NCBI GenBank assembly: GCA_945863605.1
Contig: CAMAZP010000026.1
Span: 1-45,339 of the forward strand
From: Chitinophaga pinensis
GTDB lineage: Bacteria > Bacteroidota > Bacteroidia > Flavobacteriales_D > Crocinitomicaceae
Direction of reading: 5' to 3'
Length of the DNA: 45,339 nucleotides
The notes under the pieces were generated by a model. That model worked only from the letters and a program-made list of their open reading frames with translations. It made no database searches and was not told the origin of the DNA. Made by a program: the position numbers and the translations under genes. This document shows, in pieces, positions 25,894-33,796 of this stretch. How positions within the stretch are numbered: the stretch's first letter is position 1; each line of letters opens with the position of its first letter.

Positions 25894-27105
25894 TTATTCT
25901 TTTATTATTCGTTGAACCGCAATAATCTTAGATTTCTCATCAATTAATTTCACCAAATAAGTTCCTTTTTGCAAAGAAGCCATATTTATTGTTTTTGCTG
26001 CATTTTCAGTTTTGACAATACGACCTTGTATGTCTCGAATTTCAATTTTAGAGTAAACCAAATTCGTTTGAATTTCAAAACTGGATTGAGTTGGATTGGG
26101 ATACAAACTGACATTACCTTGAACTGATAATTCATCCATTCCAACGGTTGAAACTGTTAACACTGCAATATCAGAAGTATCGGCACAACCTGCATTATTC
26201 ACTATACAACGAAATTGTTGGTTGTTATTGGAAATACTTGCATTTGAAACAACAAGCGTATCATTATTAGCACCACTGTATTGACCAGCATTACTCAAAT
26301 TTTGAAAACCAAAACCTAAGTCTGTTTGCCATTGAAACGAACTCCCTGAAGTTGCATTTACAACAAATTGTGCTGAAGTTGTTGGGTTAACCGTTTGGTT
26401 TGTTGGTTGAGATGTAATCGTTGAACTAGCACATCCGTTGTATAAATTAGTAATTTCTTGTTGTGTTAAAGCTCGGTTCCAAATACCAATATCGTCTAGA
26501 CACCCATTCAGATATTGGTCAGTTCCAGTTAAACTTGCTCCAAAATTATGATTTCCCGCAGTTCCTGATAAAGGTTGAACATTATAAGTGCCCGCAAGAG
26601 ATGAATTAGAATATACGCTAATACTATTATTAGAATATACAAAAACCAGGTGTTGCCATTGCCCAATTGATGGTGTAACGATGCAATCAATATTGGTGTA
26701 CTGATTAAGACTAGTAAATGTAGCGTAGTATAGTTTGCTTTGAGTAAAATATATATCATAATATGATTCAAAACCATCAACTAAGGGATTAACTGGCATG
26801 GCTGGTGATGGGAGCTTGCACCACAACGAAATTGAAAATGTAGTATATCCACTTCTATCTGTAGAGATGTAATCATTTATACCATCAAAGCTGTAGGCCA
26901 TATTAGAAATGCCAAACCGATCCGCAGTCAACGTCGCACCATTCACCGTTCCATTATTCCCATTCCCACTTGCATCATTAGCATTTCCATTAAAGGGCCA
27001 ATAGCCCACTAAACCATTTGTTGGAACATAATTTGGCACTTGCCCAAAAATACTTGCAGTCAAACCAAGCCCAACTACACAGGCAGAAAATAAACTTTTT
27101 TTCAT
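25894..27105 (-). CDS. LamG-2: secreted LamG/Ig-like protein with T9SS tail
   Basis: 403 residues from ATG 27105 (MKKSLFSACVVGLGLTASIF); the frame stays open further upstream through the leader, but that part is not protein-like. Order: signal peptide; LamG domain from GLVGYWPFNGNANDASGNG to NRALTQQEITNLYNGC; Ig-like segment (TSQPTNQTVNPTTSAQFVV ... FQWQ); T9SS type A tail (SLYPNPTQSSFEI ... LQKGTYLVKLIDEK ... QRIIKE). It is paralogous to LamG-1 with nearly the same N-terminus and the same structured leader, but the tail differs clearly. Likely surface protein; ligand unknown. Confidence 0.88.
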   Translation of the reverse strand: MKKSLFSACVVGLGLTASIFGQVPNYVPTNGLVGYWPFNGNANDASGNGNNGTVNGATLTADRFGISNMAYSFDGINDYISTDRSGYTTFSISLWCKLPSPAMPVNPLVDGFESYYDIYFTQSKLYYATFTSLNQYTNIDCIVTPSIGQWQHLVFVYSNNSISVYSNSSLAGTYNVQPLSGTAGNHNFGASLTGTDQYLNGCLDDIGIWNRALTQQEITNLYNGCASSTITSQPTNQTVNPTTSAQFVVNATSGSSFQWQTDLGFGFQNLSNAGQYSGANNDTLVVSNASISNNNQQFRCIVNNAGCADTSDIAVLTVSTVGMDELSVQGNVSLYPNPTQSSFEIQTNLVYSKIEIRDIQGRIVKTENAAKTINMASLQKGTYLVKLIDEKSKIIAVQRIIKE

Positions 27106-27118
27106 TATCAAAGTTTTA

Positions 27119-27336
27119 GTTTCACTCGCCCCGCAGTGAGTTATATACAAAAAAAAGAAGCGTGGGACAGTTGCTGAAATGCTTGTAGAAGAGGGAGTCG
27201 AAGCCCGAACACACAAAGCAAAGCAACGCCCACGCCGTAACATGAGCGTTTTACTTTAACTTCCCTGTGTGTTTTGAAATTTCGACTTTTCTTCTACAGG
27301 TCGTTTAGCAAACGCTAATTTTTAATTCCAATAAGT
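27119..27336 (-). promoter_or_regulatory. Structured leader element, copy 2
   Basis: Homologous to 7911-8124 on the opposite strand. Pairs in plus coordinates: 27291-27297 with 27185-27191, 27281-27287 with 27196-27202, and 27266-27273 with 27208-27215 (an 8-bp helix). Sequences in these arms differ from copy 1 yet pair perfectly. The outer flanks, the GCGTGGG/CCCACGC pair and the TATATAACTCACTG block before the start codon are nearly identical in both copies. It ends about 13 nt before the LamG-2 start codon. Confidence 0.7.
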
Positions 27337-27356
27337 TTCCTTCGTTTAGGTAGAAA

Positions 27357-27390
27357 CAAAGTTAAGGTATTGGTTTTGTATTTGTTGCAA
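27357..27390 (-). promoter_or_regulatory. Bacteroidota-type promoter of LamG-2 leader
   Basis: On the minus strand, TAACTTTG (27364-27357) has TTG 23 nt upstream (27390-27388). The spacer is longer than ideal, but the -7 box is identical to that of LamG-1 and has the same place relative to the leader. Confidence 0.5.
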
Positions 27391-27466
27391 TTTGAACATG
27401 AAAAATTCAAAATGACATAAAAACACGCTTGTAAAAAGGATAATTTTTCCTAACTTCAAGTAAACT

Positions 27467-28303
27467 ATGAAGAATGAAATCATTTTATACCGCCCAAATG
27501 AGGCTGCTGAACACATTGAAGTTCGGATTGATAACGAAACTGTTTGGTTAAATCAAGAACAAATATCTCTCCTTTTTCAACGAGATCAATCAGTAATTTC
27601 AAGACATATTCGGAATGTTTTTAGGGAAAAAGAACTCGATGAGAAAAGCAATATGCAAAAAATGCATATTCCAAATTCAGATAAACTTGTTACTTTTTAT
27701 AACCTAGATGTTATTATTTCAGTTGGTTATAGAGTTAAATCCAAACAAGGAACACAATTTCGTATATGGGCTACAACTATTCTTCGGGAATATTTACTCA
27801 AAGGTTTTGCGATAAATCAACGAGTGGACAGAATTGAAAATAACCTTGAAAATCTAACAAATGAGGTAAGTAAAATCTCGTTACAACTTAAAACCAGCAA
27901 CCTTCCCACTCAAGGCATATTCTTCGATGGACAGATTTATGATGCTTACGAATTGATGTCAAAAATTATTCGTTCTGCCAAACAAGAAATTATCCTCATT
28001 GACAATTACATCGATGAAACGGTGTTGACGCATCTCAGTAAGCGTGCCGAAAACGTAGAAGCAATTATTTATACCAAATCAATTTCAAGGATTTTACAGT
28101 TAGATTTGGAAAGACACAACAAACAATACCCACCAATTCAAATCAAAGAACTTCGAGATAGTCACGACCGATTTTTAATTATCGACCAAAAAGAATTGTA
28201 TCACATTGGCGCATCGTTGAAAGATTTGGGCAAAAAATGGTTCGCTTTCTCGAAATTGAATGAGTTTCTGCATGAAATACTTAAGAAATTGAAAATAGAC
28301 TGA
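27467..28303 (+). CDS. RhuM-type DNA-binding protein with PLD-like C-terminal domain
   Basis: 278 residues, cytoplasmic. The N-terminal RhuM/KilA-N-like part (about 1-110) carries VWLNQEQISLLFQRDQSVIS, YNLDVIISVGYRVKS and GTQFRIWATTILREY, all typical. A short coiled-coil region follows (RVDRIENNLENLTNEV). The C-terminal part (about 145-278) has DNYIDETVLTHLSKR, IYTKSISR and SHDRFLIID ... YHIGASLKDLG, resembling one half of a phospholipase D/nuclease site (H-x-(x)-R/K-type). Such genes are common in mobile and phage-derived regions. It stands alone between LamG-2 and a lipoprotein gene. Confidence 0.85.
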   Translation: MKNEIILYRPNEAAEHIEVRIDNETVWLNQEQISLLFQRDQSVISRHIRNVFREKELDEKSNMQKMHIPNSDKLVTFYNLDVIISVGYRVKSKQGTQFRIWATTILREYLLKGFAINQRVDRIENNLENLTNEVSKISLQLKTSNLPTQGIFFDGQIYDAYELMSKIIRSAKQEIILIDNYIDETVLTHLSKRAENVEAIIYTKSISRILQLDLERHNKQYPPIQIKELRDSHDRFLIIDQKELYHIGASLKDLGKKWFAFSKLNEFLHEILKKLKID

Positions 28304-28362
28304 TTGTTCTTTTTCAATGAACACTATTGTTTACCTTTGGATTCAATATTACCTCAACCTTT

Positions 28363-28674
28363 ATGAAAAAAGTAATCTTATTTTTTGGCTTGTTAACACT
28401 TCTATTTTCCTGTACAGATAACGGTTCTGACGTTTACAAAGAAGTAACAATTGAAGGTGTAGATTTTACAACAAGAAAATGTGGCGGTGGCTATTACCTT
28501 AGAATCAAAGATGAATTGTACCGTGCAATTGAAGTGGTACCAAATAAAATCTTAACGGAAAAAACCAAATTTCCAAAAACCTATTGGATCACTTATGAGC
28601 GTCCGAATAAAGAATGCTACAATATGGAAGACGGAACCCAGAAAATAAAAATCACTGGGATTAAATTGAAATGA
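28363..28674 (+). CDS. Small lipoprotein, unknown function
   Basis: 103 residues from ATG 28363 (MKKVILFFGLLTLLFSC), chosen because it gives a proper lipoprotein signal with lipobox LFSC, acylated Cys17. The mature part holds TTRKCGGGYYLRI and NKECYN, which could form a disulfide. A TACCTTTG box lies at 28332-28339, a fair -7 element placed 24 nt before the start. No family recognised. Confidence 0.7.
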   Translation: MKKVILFFGLLTLLFSCTDNGSDVYKEVTIEGVDFTTRKCGGGYYLRIKDELYRAIEVVPNKILTEKTKFPKTYWITYERPNKECYNMEDGTQKIKITGIKLK

Positions 28675-28773
28675 AGACAAAAGCAGAATTTAAAAATGTA
28701 AAAAAAGTCAAATTCATTTTTGATAAAAGTATTTAACTGTTAACAATATCAAATAATCTGGTAATTTTAAGTG

Positions 28774-28805
28774 TATCAATTATAACTTATCACTCATAAT
28801 TGATA
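28774..28805. terminator. AT-rich inverted repeat after Xre gene
   Basis: Arms TATCAATTAT (28774-28783) and ATAATTGATA (28796-28805) enclose 12 nt. It lies 26 nt past the stop of the minus-strand Xre gene, so a weak terminator is plausible. Confidence 0.4.
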
Positions 28806-28831
28806 AGATAGAATTAGTATTGCTTAAAGAT

Positions 28832-29053
28832 TTAATTTTCAACTTTCAAAATCTCAACAACACTAATTTCTAGGCCATCGGCTACTTCGCAAAGGAAAAA
28901 ATAACTTGGATTAATTTTTCCCTTTTCTAATCTATTTATTGATGGGTGATCTTTTCCTATTTTATGAGCAAGTTCAGTTTGAGTCAATCCTTTAGCTAAT
29001 CGAATTTCTTTAATTCGTTCACCAAGTGATTTTAAGAGCTCAATTTTATCCAC
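28832..29053 (-). CDS. Xre-family helix-turn-helix regulator
   Basis: 73 residues with a GTG start at 29053 (VDKIELLKSLG). A longer frame exists upstream, but it would overlap the divergent nuclease gene and its promoter and is not HTH-like. The whole protein is one HTH_3 domain: RIKEIRLAKGLTQTELAHKI, GKDHPSINRLEKGKINP, and a C-terminal helix ending VEILKVEN. It resembles the control proteins found beside restriction enzymes. The divergent gene encodes a PD-(D/E)XK nuclease, and a palindrome sits between them, so it probably controls that gene and perhaps itself. Confidence 0.85.
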   Translation of the reverse strand: MDKIELLKSLGERIKEIRLAKGLTQTELAHKIGKDHPSINRLEKGKINPSYFFLCEVADGLEISVVEILKVEN

Positions 29054-29089
29054 ATGGCAAGTGTATCCAATTAAGTACAAAAAGTCTGT

Positions 29090-29118
29090 ATTGTATTTGA
29101 TACAATTAGTTATATTTG
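29090..29118 (+). promoter_or_regulatory. Nuclease promoter with overlapping palindromic operator
   Basis: Palindrome ATTGTAT-TTG-ATACAAT (29090-29106) overlaps the TTG element (29091-29093). After 17 nt comes TATATTTG (29111-29118), an exact TAnnTTTG box, and the ATG follows at 29136. A repressor bound to the palindrome would block this promoter. Confidence 0.6.
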
Positions 29119-29135
29119 AAACAAAATATACAACT

Positions 29136-30158
29136 ATGTCATCATCAACCGTAAATAGGAAACAAGCTTTCAACTTTTTGAAAAAATCTCTTGAAAACTT
29201 CAATTTTGAGGGCAAATCAGAACATTGTAATAATGAGGCACAAACAAAGAAGTTTTTAATAGACCCATTTTTCACTTTACTAAACTTCGCACATGATGAT
29301 TTAATTCCAGAATATGAGGCTGACTTTGGAGAAAGAGTAAGTAATAAAGTTGATTATGCTATAAAACTTAATCGTAAAGAAATTATTATAATTGAATGCA
29401 AAAAGTTGAATAGTAAACTCACAGACAAAGAAGCCGGTCAATTGAGTGGATATTTTCAAAATGCAAAAAATTCACGAATTGCGATTCTTACAAATGGAAG
29501 GGAATATCGTTTCTATTCCGATGTTGCATTAGCAAATACCATGGATTCTAAACCTTTTTTTATTTTTAATATTGAACAATTTAACGATAATGACATTGAT
29601 GGATTACTTGACTTTGATGCGAGGATAATAAATGTTTCAGAAATAATTTCTAAGGCACAAGAATCTGTTTTAATTGAAGATTTTGAAAGTACTTTCTTTA
29701 AAGAAATGATTGATGCGTCGCCTGAATTCTTGAAGTTCATCCATAAGAAAATGACTTTTAAAACAAAATACAATGAAGAAAGATTGAAAGAATTAATTAA
29801 TAGTTCTTTATTAAAATCAATAACGGACAAAGTGATTCTTCATGAAACTAAAACAAATTCTAAATCTGCTGGAATTATTACTACTGAAGAAGAAATTCAA
29901 GCATATCACACAATCAGAACATTACTAATTCAAAATAAAAAAATACCAAATTCAAGAATTGGATATCGCGATCAAAAAGGAACTTTTAATATTATGGTGG
30001 ATGATAATCAAAGAAAAATTATCTGCCAATTAAAATTCACTGATTCTTCAATGAAAATCTCAATTGGGAATAATGACTATCCTTTGGAAAACTTAGATGA
30101 TTTATTAAAATTTAAGAATGAATTGAATGATAGAACACTTTCTTTACTTGAACTATAA
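29136..30158 (+). CDS. PD-(D/E)XK nuclease, type I restriction HsdR_N-like
   Basis: 340 residues from ATG 29136 (MSSSTVNRKQAF); the frame is open upstream, but this start fits the promoter. The N-terminal ~200 residues match the HsdR N-terminal/restriction-like fold: NEAQTKKFLIDPFF (33-46), KVDYAI with Asp73, IIIIECKKL with Glu87 and Lys89, and GQLSGYF with Gln102. The C-terminal 120 residues are not recognised. There is no methylase or helicase gene beside it, so it is not a complete type I system. It may be a solitary nuclease or defence-type effector under Xre control. Confidence 0.82.
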   Translation: MSSSTVNRKQAFNFLKKSLENFNFEGKSEHCNNEAQTKKFLIDPFFTLLNFAHDDLIPEYEADFGERVSNKVDYAIKLNRKEIIIIECKKLNSKLTDKEAGQLSGYFQNAKNSRIAILTNGREYRFYSDVALANTMDSKPFFIFNIEQFNDNDIDGLLDFDARIINVSEIISKAQESVLIEDFESTFFKEMIDASPEFLKFIHKKMTFKTKYNEERLKELINSSLLKSITDKVILHETKTNSKSAGIITTEEEIQAYHTIRTLLIQNKKIPNSRIGYRDQKGTFNIMVDDNQRKIICQLKFTDSSMKISIGNNDYPLENLDDLLKFKNELNDRTLSLLEL

Positions 30159-30160
30159 AT

Positions 30161-30412
30161 CTAACCTTGTTTCGCTGGACTAAAAAATCTTTTAACAAAA
30201 CCAAGAATCTGTTTTCTAAATAAAAATAGGAGCAACAAATAAGGAATAATCATTAAATACAAAATTCCTGAATTGATGTTTGTGCCAAAACTTGCTTCAT
30301 CTACTTCACTTCCTTGCTGAGCCAAAAGCTTACATTGGGAACATCCTTGAGCTAAAATAGTTGAAGCTTGAAAAAATACAAGAACAAAAAGTAGAATGAG
30401 TTTATGCTTCAT
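30161..30412 (-). CDS. Small membrane protein with CxxC motif
   Basis: 83 residues. N-terminal signal sequence MKHKLILLFVLVFFQASTIL with cleavage after AQ, then GCSQCKLLAQQGSEVDEASF, a membrane span (about 48-65, ILYLMIIPYLLLLFLF) and a basic tail. The CSQC pair would face the periplasm. Its stop is 3 nt from the convergent nuclease gene stop. No function is known to me. Confidence 0.7.
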   Translation of the reverse strand: MKHKLILLFVLVFFQASTILAQGCSQCKLLAQQGSEVDEASFGTNINSGILYLMIIPYLLLLFLFRKQILGFVKRFFSPAKQG

Positions 30413-30531
30413 GGCGAAAAATTACGTTTACAAAGTTACGATTAAGAGTGTATAATTGTTCGCTTGAAGAATGAAAAAAATCGCTCATTTCAAAGAATCG
30501 TTTAATTGGTTTCAATTATTACTTTTGTGCT

Positions 30532-31539
30532 ATGCGTTATTTATTAAATTTATTGCTTTTCGTCTCTTTACTTTTTCAATCTTGTGAAGATAAAAAACCT
30601 CAGGAAAAAATTGTTTTCAATAGAGCAAATTTAGATAGTTTGCTCAAAATTTATCCTGACAGTGTTTCCCTTTTATTAAAGCGTGGAAATCTCTTATTTG
30701 AAGAATTATTGTACGAAGATGCAATGGCTGATGCAGCTCGAGCTTATCGTTTAGATAGCAACCGAACAGAATGCCGTGTGTTGTATGCCGAAGCTTTGAT
30801 TAATAATTCAAAAAAAAGTGTTGATGATTTGTTTACAGCCCACAAAATTTATAAGAAAATCGTAAGAAAAGAACCTAAAAATGTGGAAGCCTTGGTTGGT
30901 TTAGCAAATACATATTCTATGTTTGAAGATTATGAAAATTCTTTCAAATACATTAATCAAGCGTTGCGCATCAATCCAAAATATAGAGATGCCTATGTAC
31001 TAAAAGGAACCAATTATCGCAATCAGGGAAATTTCAAATTGGCAGTATCTTCCTACGAAACAGCCGTACAGCAAGATCCGAAGTTTTATGGTGGCTACTT
31101 GATGTTGGGTGCGCTTTATCAATTTAAAGAAGATCCAATTTGTATTGAGTATTACACAACAGCTTATAAAATCCAACCTAAAAATCCAGATGTAATTTAT
31201 TCGCTTGCATATGCAAAACAATTGTTTGGTAAAGAAAATGCTGCGAGTGTATTGTATCGAAAAATGATTCGTTTGGATAGCACGTATCATGAAGCTTATT
31301 TTCAGTTGGGATACATCAAACAATTCACAACAATGGATTTAGATTCAGCTTTGTTCTTCTATGAAAAAGCAACCGAAGTTCAACCTAAACACATTGAGTC
31401 GTATCATAATATAGGTTTGATTTACGAGGACAAAAAAGACATTACCAACGCCTTATTTTCATACGCAAAAGTATTGAAAATCAATCCAGAATTTGAATTG
31501 ACGAAAGAACGTGTTGCAATCTTGAAAAAACAAAGGTGA
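30532..31539 (+). CDS. TPR repeat lipoprotein
   Basis: 335 residues. Lipoprotein signal MRYLLNLLLFVSLLFQSC with Cys18. The rest consists of tandem tetratricopeptide repeats, e.g. EALVGLANTYSMFEDYENSF, RDAYVLKGTNYRNQGNFKLA, ESYHNIGLIYEDKKDITNAL, about eight in all. TPRs mediate protein contacts, here probably at the periplasmic face. Its stop overlaps the next gene's GTG start by 4 nt. Confidence 0.88.
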   Translation: MRYLLNLLLFVSLLFQSCEDKKPQEKIVFNRANLDSLLKIYPDSVSLLLKRGNLLFEELLYEDAMADAARAYRLDSNRTECRVLYAEALINNSKKSVDDLFTAHKIYKKIVRKEPKNVEALVGLANTYSMFEDYENSFKYINQALRINPKYRDAYVLKGTNYRNQGNFKLAVSSYETAVQQDPKFYGGYLMLGALYQFKEDPICIEYYTTAYKIQPKNPDVIYSLAYAKQLFGKENAASVLYRKMIRLDSTYHEAYFQLGYIKQFTTMDLDSALFFYEKATEVQPKHIESYHNIGLIYEDKKDITNALFSYAKVLKINPEFELTKERVAILKKQR

Positions 31540-32099
31540 ACCGAATAGAAAAAATTAGCATACTCATTGGTGATGTTGCACTTCCGTTAATGGGTTATTT
31601 CTTTTGGGATTGGAATCTTTATTTTATCCTTTTATTTTTTATGTTGGATCAATTGGCTAGGGTTGTGTTTTTACCCTGGCGAATGAAGTTAACCGAATTA
31701 AGTGCAATTGAAAAAAGAAATCAAATAATAAAAGCGGGTTTTTTATTCCTTTCAGAAGTAATTATTATTCACACTGTTATTTTCTTTCAAAATCCTTCAA
31801 TTCAATTTACAGAAGAATTTAGCCGATTTTTCTATTACAAAGACATGGGGATTGAACAAGGTTATCTTTTGTTTCCTTTGGTTTTCTTTGGCGAATGGAT
31901 GCGTATCAATAATGAACTGAAATTGAAAATTGTTGGTCAAAAACAAAATGAAATCCTAGCCAAATCTTTAAAAAATGCTTTTGTTAGAATTGCGTTTTTC
32001 GCACTGACATTAGGAGTTTTATCTTTCATGTTGTTACCGGAGTCAATAATAATTTTTTCCTTTTTAGGAGTTGTAACACTTTTGGTTTTTTGGGATTGA
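31536..32099 (+). CDS. Integral membrane protein, unknown function
   Basis: 187 residues with a GTG start that overlaps the TPR gene stop (GTGA). About four to five membrane segments: 10-42 (GDVALPLMGYFFWDWNLYFI), 65-85, 105-122 and 148-185. The layout recalls DUF6498-type membrane proteins, but I cannot confirm it. The overlap suggests co-expression with the TPR lipoprotein. Confidence 0.65.
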   Translation: MNRIEKISILIGDVALPLMGYFFWDWNLYFILLFFMLDQLARVVFLPWRMKLTELSAIEKRNQIIKAGFLFLSEVIIIHTVIFFQNPSIQFTEEFSRFFYYKDMGIEQGYLLFPLVFFGEWMRINNELKLKIVGQKQNEILAKSLKNAFVRIAFFALTLGVLSFMLLPESIIIFSFLGVVTLLVFWD

Positions 32100-32163
32100 A
32101 TAGTTTAATCTGAAACAATTAATTCCCTTAAAACGATACTAAAAGATGTTTTTTTCAGAATTT

Positions 32164-33582
32164 TTAAAAAAACGCATCTATCGTAATATCATTTTGAACC
32201 AATTCTAATGAATATTCATTCATTTGAGTTCCATAGTTAGAAACCATAGTTAAAAATACACTTTTCTTGGTTTGTGTCGCATTTTTAAACACAGCAATTT
32301 TTCTTCGAAGCTTAGCCGCATAATCTTTGTCAATTACAAATTTATCAGCCCAAAATTTACATTCGAACAAGTTGATGACCTGGTCTTGTCGTTCTAATAA
32401 AAAATCGATTTGAGCTTTTTCTTCAAATGCTTCTCCAAACCAAGAGCTTTGATGCGAGAACATTCCTGAAATCCCCAATGCTGTTTTTATTTCTGAAATA
32501 TGACTTAGACATACTTGTTCAAATGCTAGTCCTTTCCAAGTGTTTTGTATGGGTTGATTTTCTATGTTAATCCAATAATCTTCTTCCCTGTATTTGAAAT
32601 CTTTTAAAAATCTAAAATAGAAAGAAGTGTAAAAGTCAGACAATCGATAATTGGTATTTTTTTGTTTTTTGTCGTGAGGTGTGTAAGAAGTAATAAATCC
32701 ACTTTCTTCCAATTCTATCAAAACTTTGGTGATTGTTCCACCGCTTTTAAACTTTCCTTTTTCTATTAATTCAGAGCGCGTCATTCCATAGTTTTTTGAG
32801 GCCAAAACTTCTACGATTTTTTCATAGATTTCGTGTTTCTTAAAAAGTGCTCGATATAATTGTTTGAACTCATCTTTCAGTGGTGCATTAGTATCAAAAA
32901 ACAAATATTGAATAATTTGTGTTGTACTTTTTCCTTTAGGAACATGCTCCAAATAATAGGGAATTCCTCCCGTTGTCATGTATAAATTTACAATTTGCTG
33001 TGTTGTTAATTGACAGCCCTTAGAGACTAAAAAATCTTTCGTTTCCTTTAAGTTAAAAGGGGAGATTTTAATTCTTTCAGTCAAACGATTGTGTAAACCT
33101 CCTCTCGATTGAATTAAATTATTTATCATCCACGACGCAGCAGAACCACAAACGATTAAAATTACATTGCTTTGTTTGTCTGCCCAACTGTTCCAAAAAT
33201 GTTCTAACCCTTTTATAAAATCAGAGTTTTTTGTATCCAACCAAGGGAGTTCATCTAAGAATATTACTTTTTTTTCTTTTGTTTTAATAGTCTCTAAATA
33301 ATTACTTAATTTAAAAAAAGCTTCAATCCAACTTTTAGTTTTTATCAACTCACCGTTTTGAAATTGTTGCAATTGTAAATCGAAGTTTAACAGTTGTTCT
33401 TCCGTTGTGGCATTTGCAATACCTGTAAGTTGAAAAGTAAAATTATTAGAGAAGTATTCACGAATAAGAAAAGTCTTTCCAACTCTTCTTCTGCCAAATA
33501 GAGCAACAAATTCTGATTTTTTGCTTGTTGTAAATCGTTTAAATTTCTCTAATTCTGCTTTTCTACCTATTATATTTTTCAT
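32164..33582 (-). CDS. AAA ATPase with DUF234-type C-terminal domain
   Basis: 472 residues from ATG 33582 (MKNIIGRKAELEKFKRF). Walker A GRRRVGKTF (30-38) and Walker B KKVIFLDELPWL (Asp110/Glu111) are intact. A winged-helix region follows (YGMTRSELIEKGKFKSGGTI). The C-terminal domain has QIDFLLERQDQVINLFECKF, an Asp...Glu-x-Lys arrangement like PD-(D/E)XK folds, as in DUF234. These 'archaeal-type' ATPases are widespread in Bacteroidota with unclear function; links to mobile DNA or toxin-like roles have been proposed. Two inverted repeats lie just upstream. Confidence 0.88.
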   Translation of the reverse strand: MKNIIGRKAELEKFKRFTTSKKSEFVALFGRRRVGKTFLIREYFSNNFTFQLTGIANATTEEQLLNFDLQLQQFQNGELIKTKSWIEAFFKLSNYLETIKTKEKKVIFLDELPWLDTKNSDFIKGLEHFWNSWADKQSNVILIVCGSAASWMINNLIQSRGGLHNRLTERIKISPFNLKETKDFLVSKGCQLTTQQIVNLYMTTGGIPYYLEHVPKGKSTTQIIQYLFFDTNAPLKDEFKQLYRALFKKHEIYEKIVEVLASKNYGMTRSELIEKGKFKSGGTITKVLIELEESGFITSYTPHDKKQKNTNYRLSDFYTSFYFRFLKDFKYREEDYWINIENQPIQNTWKGLAFEQVCLSHISEIKTALGISGMFSHQSSWFGEAFEEKAQIDFLLERQDQVINLFECKFWADKFVIDKDYAAKLRRKIAVFKNATQTKKSVFLTMVSNYGTQMNEYSLELVQNDITIDAFF

Positions 33583-33593
33583 ATTTGAAGGTT

Positions 33594-33641
33594 TATAATC
33601 AGCCAAAACTAACAAAAAAACAATGATTCTGGCTGATTATA
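33594..33641. repeat. Inverted repeat upstream of ATPase gene, copy 1
   Basis: Arms TATAATCAGCCA (33594-33605) and TGGCTGATTATA (33630-33641) enclose 24 nt containing an A-run. It lies 12 nt before the ATPase start and is repeated in tandem at 33648-33692. Confidence 0.7.
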
Positions 33642-33647
33642 TTTTTT

Positions 33648-33692
33648 AAATCAGCCAAAACATAGTAAAAAAACATCAGTTCTGGCTGATTT
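33648..33692. repeat. Inverted repeat upstream of ATPase gene, copy 2
   Basis: Arms AAATCAGCCA (33648-33657) and TGGCTGATTT (33683-33692) with a 25-nt A-rich centre similar to copy 1. Together the two copies give four AATCAGCCA sites. Confidence 0.7.
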
Positions 33693-33796
33693 TAATACTT
33701 TCTCTCTCAAAGACAATTCTTAAAATTGGCATTATCCATGGATTCAAATCCCATTTATTCATTTCTTTTCATCAATTTTGTAGAAGAAACAACAAC

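Noticed and set aside
27106..27243. 46-residue N-terminal extension of LamG-2, or an upstream leader peptide
   Set aside because: The frame runs through the structured leader, and the equivalent frame in copy 1 meets a stop, so the reading frame is not conserved. The signal peptide starts properly at 27105.
28832..29136. 147-residue version of the Xre protein starting at 29275
   Set aside because: The extra N-terminal part overlaps the nuclease gene antisense, covers its promoter and has no HTH-like sequence; GTG 29053 gives a normal single-domain regulator.
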